64,000 nt of DNA from an uncultured Bacilli bacterium (GTDB taxonomy: Bacteria; Bacillota_I; Bacilli_A; RFN20; CAG-826). Below the pieces are notes generated by a model. It was not told the DNA's origin and searched no databases. It worked only from the letters and a program-made list of their open reading frames with translations. Both the position numbers and the translations under genes were made by a program. Shown in pieces: positions 8,159 through 16,957 of this stretch. The stretch's first letter is position 1. Every line of letters begins with the position of its first letter. Location: positions 1 to 64,000 of the forward strand of contig CAKUXV010000002.1 of NCBI GenBank assembly GCA_934700895.1, written 5' to 3'.

Positions 8159-10166
8159 GCTTTTCAAAACTAAAATTGAATCTAATTTGCAGGGAGAAGA
8201 TGAACTGGAGTCTACTCCTGTTCGATTTCTACGTTTGGCCATTGATAGCTGCACGCAGTCTTCAGACAAAGAAATTTCCTCTTTTGAAGCGCCGGCCGCT
8301 GGAATTGCTTATAACGGATATTATTTAAACGAAGACGAAAAGGAATTCCATGTTGTTAGTCTAGTTTATTTTAAAGACGTTAATGTTGCCCCGGATAGCA
8401 TCGCTACAAGCGCCTCGACAGCAGAATCTGGCGTGCATGCGTTCGTAAGGCAAGCTTTCTTGCATCCATCGGAACGGTCCATTAGTCCGACGTCCCAAAT
8501 CGAAGAGCACATGAACTGCTTGCACGATTGCGCCAACGAAGGATACAACCTATTTATCGATTTCTTTACGAACGTTATTCTTCCAGAACGATACTCGAAT
8601 AGCAAATATTCGTGTGGAAAGCGCGAGTTCCAAGTTCATTATTACGACGCGGAAGATGTTTACGAAGCTATAAAAGGGGATGATGAAAACGCACTTCGTA
8701 TCGATTTTAAGGGTAAATATAAAAAGCCCCTTAAAGTGGTGAAAATCGCTTCTACAAACGATTTCGATGTTTTTACAGGTGGGATTGAGGGGCGACTGCT
8801 TGCTGACGTATACCGTGACCATAAATCCAGCTTAATGGATGGCAATGTGCGAGCGTATTTGAAGAGAACTCAAAGGGTTAATCACGGAATATCCGATACC
8901 GTTAAAACGGATCCCTCCGAATTTGTGGCCTTTAATAATGGCCTTTCCACGGTTGCGGAGGCAAACGATAGTTCCATTGTCCCTTTGGATGCTGCAGGGT
9001 GCTATCAAATCAATTCTCTTAGTAAATTCCAAATTGTGAACGGTGGTCAAACAACGGTCACAATTTACATGTGTGCTAACGATCCTGTGGATTTGGAAGA
9101 CGTGGTGGTGCCCATTAAAATCACGGTGCTTAAACGTGGAAATAACGAGGCAGGCCTCGTTGCCAGTATAGCGGAGTTTGCGAATACCCAAACGGCGATT
9201 AAAAAATCGGATTTAGCATCAAATAAGCCTTTCTATAAAGCTCTCGAAACCCTTTCCAATAACGTTATCGTAACTTCCGAAGATGCTTTAGGATCTGAAG
9301 GAAATGGTTTCCATTGGTTTTTTGAAAGAACGGCGGGTTTGTATAATACAAAGCGACGCATTCAATACAATTTTTCCAGGGCGTTTGATCGCCAGTACCC
9401 TGAAAAGAAAAAATTCTCCAAAAGTTTAATGGCCAAGGCGATTAATGCCTGTTCGGCTAACCCCGTTGCTGTTTGCTTGGGAAATGAGAAATCCTTTGAA
9501 ATATTTGACAAAATCATCGTAGAAAAAGAATCTCAGCCGGATGAAACCTATTTCAAACGGCTTGTTGCAGCCATTATTCTTTGGAAAGAAACCGACAAAA
9601 TTATTAAAAAAGAGGGGCTGCCCATTAAAGCGGCAGTCGCCCCCTATACCATTGCGGCCTTGGTTCATTGCTCAAATCAGTGTTTGAATTTGGACCGCAT
9701 TTGGGAAGAACAATCGGTCGGTACAGCGCTGAAAGAAGCGATAAAACAAATGGCTATTTTAATCAGCAATTATTTTGTTTCGGTTCAAGATAGAGAACCA
9801 AACACGTTGATGTACGCACGAAAAAAAGAGTGCTGGACGGAGGTAAAACGTATCACGAATAATCCGATTCAACAATATCTCGTGGGGCTTCCTATGATGC
9901 ATACTCCTTATACCTTTTTCCCCGAATCCCCTGCGGCAACTTTCATTAACGATGACAATAATTACTTTAATCAAAACCTATGGTTCTCGATTGAAAATTG
10001 GAACGACAAATCCGGTGCATTATCCAAATATGAGCAAAATTTTTGCCACGATCTTGGAAGCAGCATTCGCCTATCCGGAATGTCGCTAGCTGATGTCCAA
10101 AAAAAGAAGAAGGGCAAAGAAATTTATTTAAAAGCCGCTCGTAATGGTTTTAAATACCAGGGTTAA
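8136..10166 (+). CDS. AIPR family (abortive infection phage resistance) protein
   Basis: 676 aa from ATG 8136, preceded by AAAGGGG; an earlier ATG at 8106 is less well placed. The AIPR core is seen in FVAFNNGLSTVAEA and FQIVNGGQTTVTIYM (about residues 298-311), followed by ANTQTAIKKSDLASNKPFYKALE and FERTAGLYNTKRR. AIPR proteins are linked to abortive infection, and in MutL-Z1-DUF4420 operons they form the fourth core gene. Motifs such as NGGQTT are strongly conserved but their biochemical role is not known to me; a nuclease or effector role is an inference. It overlaps the DUF4420 gene by 23 bp and is followed after 1 bp by the 187-aa gene. Confidence 0.9.
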   Translation: MNVSEANELFKTKIESNLQGEDELESTPVRFLRLAIDSCTQSSDKEISSFEAPAAGIAYNGYYLNEDEKEFHVVSLVYFKDVNVAPDSIATSASTAESGVHAFVRQAFLHPSERSISPTSQIEEHMNCLHDCANEGYNLFIDFFTNVILPERYSNSKYSCGKREFQVHYYDAEDVYEAIKGDDENALRIDFKGKYKKPLKVVKIASTNDFDVFTGGIEGRLLADVYRDHKSSLMDGNVRAYLKRTQRVNHGISDTVKTDPSEFVAFNNGLSTVAEANDSSIVPLDAAGCYQINSLSKFQIVNGGQTTVTIYMCANDPVDLEDVVVPIKITVLKRGNNEAGLVASIAEFANTQTAIKKSDLASNKPFYKALETLSNNVIVTSEDALGSEGNGFHWFFERTAGLYNTKRRIQYNFSRAFDRQYPEKKKFSKSLMAKAINACSANPVAVCLGNEKSFEIFDKIIVEKESQPDETYFKRLVAAIILWKETDKIIKKEGLPIKAAVAPYTIAALVHCSNQCLNLDRIWEEQSVGTALKEAIKQMAILISNYFVSVQDREPNTLMYARKKECWTEVKRITNNPIQQYLVGLPMMHTPYTFFPESPAATFINDDNNYFNQNLWFSIENWNDKSGALSKYEQNFCHDLGSSIRLSGMSLADVQKKKKGKEIYLKAARNGFKYQG

Positions 10167-10167
10167 T

Positions 10168-10731
10168 ATGTCCACTAGAATTGAACATGGCTCCGTGATT
10201 GTTACTCCGCCGAATACGGAAGCCCCCATCGGTAGTCAACGTATTAGAGCGAAGAAAAGCAGCGTTTGCTCCTATTATTTATCAGGCAAGATTGACGAAG
10301 TCCTCGAAACGTTTGACCATTTAAGAGGCCGGTTCTTTTTGGATTTGTCCGCCACCTATTATTTTTGTAAAAAGCCCCTTGAGATGCTAATCAAGAATTG
10401 CTCGTCTTTTTACCGCGATAAGGCCAAAGACATTGAAGCGAATTTATCTTACATTGCTTGGGTCATTAAAAATTCTCCGGCCGATGCGTTTTTCCCAATG
10501 AACCCACCGGTTTTTTTAAATAGCAAAAAGTACATGAAACTGGACCAAGACATGGCCAAACTCAATGCTTTGAAGTCTATATGTGTTGGGGATCTCTTTG
10601 AGCTCATTTTTTCGCATCCCCAAGATGATGTTTTTGTTTTATATGCTGCCCCCAGGGCGGATTTAGACGATGCCTTAACTGGCGAAGGTGCATTTAAAAA
10701 ATGGTTTGCCGACCATAAAATTGAACTATGA
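10168..10731 (+). CDS. Unrecognised 187-aa protein between AIPR and the methyltransferases
   Basis: The start is ATG 10168, one base after the AIPR stop; the stop overlaps the next gene as ATGA. I do not recognise a family. The protein is soluble, without signal peptide or membrane segment. It begins STRIEHGSVIVTPPNTEAP, has a Cys- and aromatic-rich middle (FFLDLSATYYFCKKPLEMLIKNCSSFYRD), and ends with VGDLFELIFSHPQDDVFVLYAAPR. Perfect nesting in the operon, with overlap on the downstream side and an intact frame while the flanking genes of the island are decayed, argues that it is a working part of the system. It could be a small accessory or specificity subunit. Confidence 0.8.
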   Translation: MSTRIEHGSVIVTPPNTEAPIGSQRIRAKKSSVCSYYLSGKIDEVLETFDHLRGRFFLDLSATYYFCKKPLEMLIKNCSSFYRDKAKDIEANLSYIAWVIKNSPADAFFPMNPPVFLNSKKYMKLDQDMAKLNALKSICVGDLFELIFSHPQDDVFVLYAAPRADLDDALTGEGAFKKWFADHKIEL

Positions 10732-11819
10732 AAGTCGCCACTGTTTTTTCAGGAATCGGCGCTCCGGAATATGCGCTGAAAACGTTTTTCCCCGACAAAA
10801 AGGTCGAGATTGTTTTTGCGTGCGACTGTGGGGAAACGAGGCGTTCATTAAATCCACAAGAAGAGAAGATGCTCCGTGGCATAAAGGACCAAAAAATCCG
10901 GCAAGCCAAAACGAAGGAATTGTATGAAAAAATTCGGAAATGCAATCGAGTCAAGGAAACATATTTAGCCAACAATCCCGAGGTTAGAGAAGACCAATGG
11001 TACGACGACATTCGATTCATTGACGGCAAACCCTATGAAGGGAAAGTGGATTTATTTATAGGAGGAAGCCCCTGCCAAAGCTTCTCGTTGATGGGAAAAA
11101 GAGGTGGATTGGACGATGTTCGGGGTACTTTGTTTTATGATTATGCTCGCCTCATTATGGAAATGAAGCCGAAAGCTTTCGTTTATGAAAACGTTTCAGG
11201 AATGCTTGCTCATGATCAGGGAGAAACTTGGAAAAAAATTCAAAACATTTTTCAAGATCTTCTCGGATATCGCTTTTATCCCATGCTTTTAGATTCATCC
11301 AAATATGGGATGCCACAAAGACGCAAACGTTTGTTTGTAGTTGGCTTTCGTAACGACGCCGACTCTAATTTTCTTCCACCGCCTGAAGTGGATTTGCCCT
11401 TTAGTGCAGATCATTTTTACGAGGCTTATATTCCGGCCAAGTATTTTTTAAAACAAAAGGGATTCGAATTTGTAACAAACCCCAAATATTCTGGACGCGC
11501 ATCCATTAATCAAGCCATCATTCGTACGGAAAAAAGAAACCAGCAATTTAATTGGAACGGCAATTTCGTCTTCGTTCCAAAAGCCGATTTGATCAGTCGG
11601 CCGGACGTCCTAAACGAGGCCTATTTTGGCAATTATCATGGTATAGAGGGGGCAATTCGCAAACTAACGCCACGCGAATGCACGTCCTTGATGGGTTTCG
11701 GACCCGATTTTAAAATTTGTGAGAACGACGTGGATGCTTATAAACAGGCGGGGAACTCAATAGTCGTTCCAACGATCGCGGCTGTATTTCGGTCGATGTT
11801 TGACACGGGGTTGTTATGA
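10728..11819 (+). CDS. C5 cytosine DNA methyltransferase, first of a tandem pair
   Basis: 363 aa. It shows the ordered m5C methyltransferase motifs: I, TVFSGIGAPEYAL (SAM site, residues 4-16); IV, GGSPCQSFS with the catalytic Cys near residue 116; VI, YENVSGM; VIII, PQRRKRLFVVGF; X, QAGNSIVVP at the C-terminus. The TPRECTSLMGF segment after the target-recognition region is also typical. It methylates cytosine at C5 in a specific site, probably to protect the host DNA from the operon's nuclease. An insert of about 65 residues separates motif I from the FIDGKP..VDLFIGG stretch, and the second methyltransferase shares it. ATGA overlaps join it to both neighbours. Confidence 0.95.
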   Translation: MKVATVFSGIGAPEYALKTFFPDKKVEIVFACDCGETRRSLNPQEEKMLRGIKDQKIRQAKTKELYEKIRKCNRVKETYLANNPEVREDQWYDDIRFIDGKPYEGKVDLFIGGSPCQSFSLMGKRGGLDDVRGTLFYDYARLIMEMKPKAFVYENVSGMLAHDQGETWKKIQNIFQDLLGYRFYPMLLDSSKYGMPQRRKRLFVVGFRNDADSNFLPPPEVDLPFSADHFYEAYIPAKYFLKQKGFEFVTNPKYSGRASINQAIIRTEKRNQQFNWNGNFVFVPKADLISRPDVLNEAYFGNYHGIEGAIRKLTPRECTSLMGFGPDFKICENDVDAYKQAGNSIVVPTIAAVFRSMFDTGLL

Positions 11820-12967
11820 TTCGCTTGGCTACATTATTTTCCGGAATTGGCGCACCTGAGTTTGCGCTGCATCGGCTGGGGGTGAAATACCAAACGGTAT
11901 TGGCTTGCGATAATGGCGATGTTCCATTGGATTCGAATCTCGATTTGGCTCAAATCAAGAAAGCCATTTCTAAAATGAAAACGTTTGAGGAAGAAAAGCG
12001 TTTTGTTGACGAACTTTACCTTGAGCATTCCCGAAAACATAATTTTGTTAAAGACACCTATTTGTTGAACTACGCGAAAAAAGAACCTGATCTTGAATCT
12101 CGATATTTTCTGAACGTCGCTTTGCTTAATGGTTTGCCATTGCGAGGCAAGGTGGATTTGCTCATTGGGGGCAGCCCTTGCCAGAGCTTTAGCACGGTTG
12201 GATTCCAAAAAGGGTTCGACGACAGCAGAGGTGATCTATTTTTTGAATTTTGTCGTTTGGTTGATGAAATCAAGCCAAAAGTTTTTATTTATGAAAATGT
12301 GAATGGAATTCGGGAAAGCAAAAAGAACCGGGATTCCGGCGTATGGAAAACGATGTCGGATCGGTTTGAAAAATTGCATTACAAATTATGGATGGATACG
12401 TTGAACGCGAAGGACTATGGGATTCCTCAAATTAGAAATCGCATTTTTGTCGTTGGCTTTCTTGATGAAGAAAAAGGGCGTCTTTTTCAATCCCCGTCCC
12501 CAAAAACACCCTGCCCTTATACAATGCAAGACTTTTTGATTTCCAGCACCAAAGAGGGGGAATTTGCCTTCTTGAAGCGAGGGCCGAATAAAGGGGGCAT
12601 CGTTTTATCTAGAAATCCCGGCGATGAGCAAGAAAGATATATCTTGACTCCAGCGGTTAAAAAATATGTTCTCACGCCCGGGACCAAAAATTGGAAAACG
12701 AAAATTGAAACGGACCGTACCATTGCAAGGACCCTTCTTTCTACCATGAGAAATCATCACCGTGCTGGAGTAGACAATTATGTAACAACGAGCAAAGGGG
12801 AACTACGAGCTCTATCGCCACGAGAATGCCTTCGCCTAATGGGCTTTACTGACGACTTTGAAATGAATGTGTCGATTCCTCGGCAATACAGCCAAATCGG
12901 AAATTCCATGGTCGTCGACGTCGTGATGGAGCTGTTGAAATCCGTTTTGGCTACAAAACCTTTTTGA
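11816..12967 (+). CDS. C5 cytosine DNA methyltransferase, second of a tandem pair
   Basis: 383 aa, start overlapping the previous stop (ATGA). Motifs: ATLFSGIGAPEFAL (I), GGSPCQSFSTVGF (IV, catalytic Cys near residue 122), YENVNGI (VI), PQIRNRIFVVGF (VIII), SPRECLRLMGF and QIGNSMVVD (X). It resembles its neighbour through the whole catalytic part, including the motif I insert, but the target-recognition region (about 225-330, with ILTPAVKKYVLTPGTKNWKTK and RTLLSTMRNHHRAG) differs. Two paralogues with different recognition regions suggest either the two strands of an asymmetric site or two separate sites. Confidence 0.95.
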   Translation: MIRLATLFSGIGAPEFALHRLGVKYQTVLACDNGDVPLDSNLDLAQIKKAISKMKTFEEEKRFVDELYLEHSRKHNFVKDTYLLNYAKKEPDLESRYFLNVALLNGLPLRGKVDLLIGGSPCQSFSTVGFQKGFDDSRGDLFFEFCRLVDEIKPKVFIYENVNGIRESKKNRDSGVWKTMSDRFEKLHYKLWMDTLNAKDYGIPQIRNRIFVVGFLDEEKGRLFQSPSPKTPCPYTMQDFLISSTKEGEFAFLKRGPNKGGIVLSRNPGDEQERYILTPAVKKYVLTPGTKNWKTKIETDRTIARTLLSTMRNHHRAGVDNYVTTSKGELRALSPRECLRLMGFTDDFEMNVSIPRQYSQIGNSMVVDVVMELLKSVLATKPF

Positions 12968-12978
12968 AGCGAGCACGC

Positions 12979-13739
12979 ATGGCTAAAAAGAACGAGCGGG
13001 AATTCCTTGAAGCTATAACCAACGCATATATTTACAAAAAGAGCGGTGTGCGCGTCGATTTTGATAATGCTGACTTTCGATGGCTTTCTCGCGTTCTTCA
13101 AAACGTCAAAGAAACTGGAATGACAATACGTTTCCGGATTTCGATAGCAATGGAGCAATCATCGAGCATTTTCAAGTAACGTCGGCAAAAGAAGACAAAA
13201 AAGGGTCGGCCTATATGGCCAAGCATTCGAGAAAAAACGCGGAACGGGAGAAGGGATTTGAAAAGAGAAGAACCGATTTTTTGAATTCCGCAGCCATGAT
13301 TCCGTCGATAACGACCCATGTTTTTGAAAATGAATACAGGGATTTGTCCTATGAATTTTTTCTCGAATCGTTAGAGTCCAATTTAAAACACCATATAAAA
13401 TCTTTGGAAAAAAGCGGGATTGTTGATAAAAAAGTCGTATTTATCATGGAGCAATAGCAATGTGATGGTCGCCCGTGCAAGGAAAGGACAGCTGACTTTT
13501 GCGAGTTCTATTTGTTGCATGAAGATAGAAAAGCACTTGGTTTGCTTAAAAGATATGCCCATTAGATCGATATAGTGATATTTAAGGCTATCGATTCCGT
13601 TGAGATTATTGACCTATCAAAAATCGATTTTCTAATTGAAGATGGCATAGACTTACCCAATGTAGAACCCGGAACGAAAATCGATGGTTGCGTTGAAATG
13701 TATATCGATATGGGACGATTTCCCTTTTCTAAGAATTAA
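12979..13739 (+). pseudogene. Decayed last gene of the defence operon, possible nuclease
   Basis: An ATG at 12979, 11 bp after the second methyltransferase, begins MAKKNEREFLEAITNAYIYKKSG. Near 13115-13125 the frame shifts: the continuation NWNDNTFPDFDSNGAIIEHFQVTS lies in the next frame and runs to TAG at 13455-13457. After that stop the same frame still looks coding (FCEFYLLHEDRKALGLLKRYAH, TAG near 13565, then IDIVIFKAIDSVEIIDLSKIDFLIEDG, PNVEPGTKIDGCVEMYIDMGRF) to TAA at 13737-13739. One frameshift and two stops thus break a protein of about 250 residues. The PDF..IIEHFQV segment faintly resembles a PD-(D/E)XK site; that is a guess. Context suggests a partner of the methyltransferases. 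Confidence 0.7.
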
Positions 13740-13818
13740 GAAAAGACGATTGGTGCGCACCCACCCTTGCCTTTAGGCACCCCCCAAATTCCACCCTCTT
13801 CCTTTTTTGGTTTTGGTA

Positions 13819-13824
13819 TATAAT
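13819..13824 (+). promoter_or_regulatory. -10 box TATAAT placed for a leaderless transcript
   Basis: A perfect TATAAT ends 8 nt before the ATG at 13833. There is no ribosome binding site in the gap, so transcription would start at or next to the ATG. The -35 region is poor. Confidence 0.7.
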
Positions 13825-13832
13825 CTATTTGC

Positions 13833-16232
13833 ATGGACATTGGGGAGTTTTTAGCATACCGACGGAAGCAACTCGGATTATCTTTATCCGATGTTGGCGG
13901 CGTCATTGGCTATACCCCTCAGGCGATTTATCGCTACGAGAAGGGGATCGTCAAAATCGACTTAAGCTTAGTCGATTCCTTTTGTCAGGTTTTGGATTTG
14001 TCCATCGAATCCTTCTTTCGAATGGATCCCAAGAACATCTCGTCCTATCAAAACGAGAAATTCATCCAAAATGCTTTCTGCACGTTATTACAAACTGAAC
14101 TCGACCGCGAACCGGAGATTGTTCATAAAATCGCCGCGGAACTAAACGTATCCACGGCCCGCGTGGAGAAGTGGTGCAATGGCATCACCCTTCCCTCTGT
14201 CGGCGATTTTATCGTCTTATCCCGTATCCTAGGTTATCAACCGATGGATTTATATTTAGGCCGCGAAAGAAAGATTGTGATCGCCCCCCACGTCAAATGG
14301 AGGGTGCCTTTCATCGCGGCGGCTTCCGCGATGGCGATCTCCGCCTGCGTCTCCATCCCCATTGCTTTATCCCGCTTTAACCCCAATTATCAGGATTCAT
14401 CCTCGAAACCCTATGTCCCACCTCGAAAAGAAACCTGCCACGTGCAGATTCAAGGGTATGACCTGGATGACCAAAAACCCATCCAAGAATTAAGCTATCG
14501 TTATACGGTCGATAAGGGAACCACCCTATCGGATTTTAACCCCACCTCCCCGTATTACGATTATGTTTGCTCTTGGCTAGATGGGAATGATTTTAGCTAT
14601 GCGGATACTCCAATTGATCATGATATCGCCCTGCAGGCTTTCTTCTCCAAGAAGACCTTCACGGTCACGTTCCTTGGCTATAACAACGAAGTACTAGGGA
14701 CTTCCAAAGCCCGTTACCTATCTTCGGCTGTCGCTCCCACCGCCATTCAAGACCAAGGGGATTTTAGGTTTATTGGATGGAAAGAAAACTTCAACTCCGT
14801 GAAGTCTAACCTCACCATCCATTCGTTATTCTCGAGATTCCGTTCGAACCTCGTGCTGGATTTTGCAGGAGGAGAAGAAGGCGGAGAAACTAGCGAAGCT
14901 TATTTAGGTTACACCGCCGAATCGTTTGATTCTCTTCCTAAACCTAAGAAGAAAGGACACGAATTCCTTTATTATGCGGATCAATATGGCCGTAAGTTCG
15001 ATGAGCATTACCAAATGGAAGGGGAATCGGTCAAGCTCCACGCGGTCTATAAGCCCTTGACCTATCAAATCCATTTTGAAGGGATGGATTCCGTGCAAGA
15101 GGTCACCTACGGAACCGAAGTCACCGCATTGCCCCCCACCTTAGGCAGTAACGACATCGTTTTAGGCTGGACGGATGGAGAAAAGCAAATCACTCTTCCC
15201 TTTACCTATAACGATGACTTTGATATCACCCTCCGCCCGATGCTAGCTACGGAATTCTTCGATTATGAATTAAAGAACAATGAAGTCACTTTGAATGGCA
15301 TTAAGAAGTGGGGGAACCCCGAACTCGACTTAACCGCGTTAGGAAATTATCCCATCACCAAAATCTCTTCCCACGCCTTAAAGGATTTGGATTATGTCGA
15401 ATCCTTAACCTTTAATCAATCTAAATTAAACCTAGAGACCTCGTGCTTTGAAAATCTCCCCGCATTACGTCACGTCTATTTCAATCAACTCGATTCCACG
15501 AGCCATTTTGATGTCAACCCCTTCCATAATTGTCCTAACGTGACTTATCTCCGTTCTGGAACTCCCTTTAAAAACGACATGGAGCCCCTCCAATTGAAGG
15601 AATATGGTTTAAAAGACGGAAGTGGATTCACCTTTGAATTTAATGAAGCCTCCAAATCCGTTCCCGCTTCCTGGAATGATGACTTTGGGGTACTGGGAGA
15701 ATTGCGTTTAGGCAATGGCATCCAAGGAACCGTAGAAATCCGTAGCCATAACTGCAAAATCCTTCGCTTTGTTCCGGGGCAAGTTGGTTATTCGATGTTG
15801 ACGGCGGAACTCCCTGACGTCAATCAAGACGAGATGCGTTTCTATGGCACTTCGCTTGTCCGCCTCGAAGGAGAGAAATTTGGCAAAGTCAAACGCTTCA
15901 TCATGGAAAATGGTGGGGTATCCTTTGATAACCGGAACCGATATTTCGAAGTCGAAGAATTCGATATGTCCCGTGGTAAGATCCTCGCTCTTCGTAATCA
16001 ATACATTAAAGCGGACCGCGTCGCTCTTCCCGATAAAGTCCGAGAAGGTTATTTTGCTCCCTTAAACGATAAACTCGTCGTCGATTTCTATGGCTGCAAA
16101 TCCTTCCCTGCGGAACTCATCTCTCGTTGCGCTTTCATCGATGGCATGAATACGAGCATCAATTATCACGAAGAGAAGCGTTACGACGAGAACGCCGTCA
16201 TCGATTATCCGATGTCGATCTTCAATTGGTAA
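13833..16232 (+). CDS. Membrane protein with cytosolic HTH, one TM segment and InlB/leucine-rich ectodomain
   Basis: 799 aa. Residues 1-67 form an XRE-type helix-turn-helix (EFLAYRRKQLGLSLSDVGGVIGYTPQAIYRYEKG). Residues about 78-145 look like a second, divergent HTH (IAAELNVSTARVEKWCNGITLPSVGDFIVLSRILG). A single TM helix spans about 157-179. Outside it are InlB/Listeria-Bacteroides-type beta repeats (about 200-435; FIGWKENFNSVKSNLTIHSLFS, FLYYADQYGRKFDEHYQMEG) and a BspA-like leucine-rich segment (about 505-570; ISSHALKDLDYVESLTFNQS). This would put a DNA-binding domain in the cytosol and a ligand-binding domain outside. No ribosome binding site; see the -10 box just upstream. I infer a transmembrane regulator or an adhesin with an HTH anchor; function unknown. 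Confidence 0.85.
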   Translation: MDIGEFLAYRRKQLGLSLSDVGGVIGYTPQAIYRYEKGIVKIDLSLVDSFCQVLDLSIESFFRMDPKNISSYQNEKFIQNAFCTLLQTELDREPEIVHKIAAELNVSTARVEKWCNGITLPSVGDFIVLSRILGYQPMDLYLGRERKIVIAPHVKWRVPFIAAASAMAISACVSIPIALSRFNPNYQDSSSKPYVPPRKETCHVQIQGYDLDDQKPIQELSYRYTVDKGTTLSDFNPTSPYYDYVCSWLDGNDFSYADTPIDHDIALQAFFSKKTFTVTFLGYNNEVLGTSKARYLSSAVAPTAIQDQGDFRFIGWKENFNSVKSNLTIHSLFSRFRSNLVLDFAGGEEGGETSEAYLGYTAESFDSLPKPKKKGHEFLYYADQYGRKFDEHYQMEGESVKLHAVYKPLTYQIHFEGMDSVQEVTYGTEVTALPPTLGSNDIVLGWTDGEKQITLPFTYNDDFDITLRPMLATEFFDYELKNNEVTLNGIKKWGNPELDLTALGNYPITKISSHALKDLDYVESLTFNQSKLNLETSCFENLPALRHVYFNQLDSTSHFDVNPFHNCPNVTYLRSGTPFKNDMEPLQLKEYGLKDGSGFTFEFNEASKSVPASWNDDFGVLGELRLGNGIQGTVEIRSHNCKILRFVPGQVGYSMLTAELPDVNQDEMRFYGTSLVRLEGEKFGKVKRFIMENGGVSFDNRNRYFEVEEFDMSRGKILALRNQYIKADRVALPDKVREGYFAPLNDKLVVDFYGCKSFPAELISRCAFIDGMNTSINYHEEKRYDENAVIDYPMSIFNW

Positions 16233-16248
16233 AAAGGGCTTAGCGAAT

Positions 16249-16287
16249 AAAACGGATGGTTGAGTGATGGCCCAACCACCCGTTTTT
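16249..16287. terminator. Bidirectional intrinsic terminator
   Basis: Stem AACGG-TGGTTG pairs with CAACCA-CCGTT, flanked by an A-run on the left and T5 on the right. It lies between convergent genes and can serve both strands. Confidence 0.75.
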
Positions 16288-16312
16288 AAACACAAGGATG
16301 GATTCGCTTTTT

Positions 16313-16957
16313 TTATTTACTAGATTCCGATGAATTTTCCGCATTTCCGATGGGGTCGAAAATATTGGCGACTTTCTTTTCTTCGCACCATTCCACATAT
16401 CCAGAAGAAGGAAATTCGGAAAATAAGCTTCGTATTTCTTCCTTGCACTCTCCTGTTACGTATTCATCCGATAATTCGGCATCTGACTTTTCGCAGGATG
16501 TGACGTTGATATTTGCCAATAATCCATTCGTTTTAACGTCTGCATCAAAAGTCGATTTGCAATGGGTCTCAAAGTCGGCGATTAGTCCTTTTCCCCTTTC
16601 AAAATCTTTGCTATGTTTCCCATTTTGTGTAACGGTTTCGCCGTAATGGTATAAGAACGAGACTTCCGCCTCGTATTTATAAAGACTCTTCACTTCGTCC
16701 TCTGGAGTTGGCCTTCTCATGTAAGAGGCCTCAATTTCGAAGGTTAAGTTTTCAGGCGTAGAGTCTTCTGCTAAATCAATGGAGTAATAGGTTGCGTAGA
16801 TTAAGCGGGAATTATAGTAGCCGCTGCAGGACCCGAGAAATCCTCCTTTCGAATAGACGTCATAGATGCGTTCTTCTAAGGTCGGCTCTTTGTTTTGGCA
16901 ACCTGTTGCCGCTAGGCTTAGAAGAAGAAAAGCCGAAGCTTTGAATAAACGGTTCAT
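16313..16957 (-). CDS. Lipoprotein of unknown function
   Basis: 214 aa. The signal peptide ends in lipobox LAATGC with the lipidated Cys at residue 20. The ATG at 16957 follows a good AGGAGG. The mature part is charged and rich in Tyr and Glu (EERIYDVYSKGGFLGSCSGYYNSRLIYATYY) with four more Cys, some possibly disulfide-bonded. No domain recognised. It converges on the HTH/InlB protein gene and shares its terminator. Confidence 0.8.
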   Translation of the reverse strand: MNRLFKASAFLLLSLAATGCQNKEPTLEERIYDVYSKGGFLGSCSGYYNSRLIYATYYSIDLAEDSTPENLTFEIEASYMRRPTPEDEVKSLYKYEAEVSFLYHYGETVTQNGKHSKDFERGKGLIADFETHCKSTFDADVKTNGLLANINVTSCEKSDAELSDEYVTGECKEEIRSLFSEFPSSGYVEWCEEKKVANIFDPIGNAENSSESSK

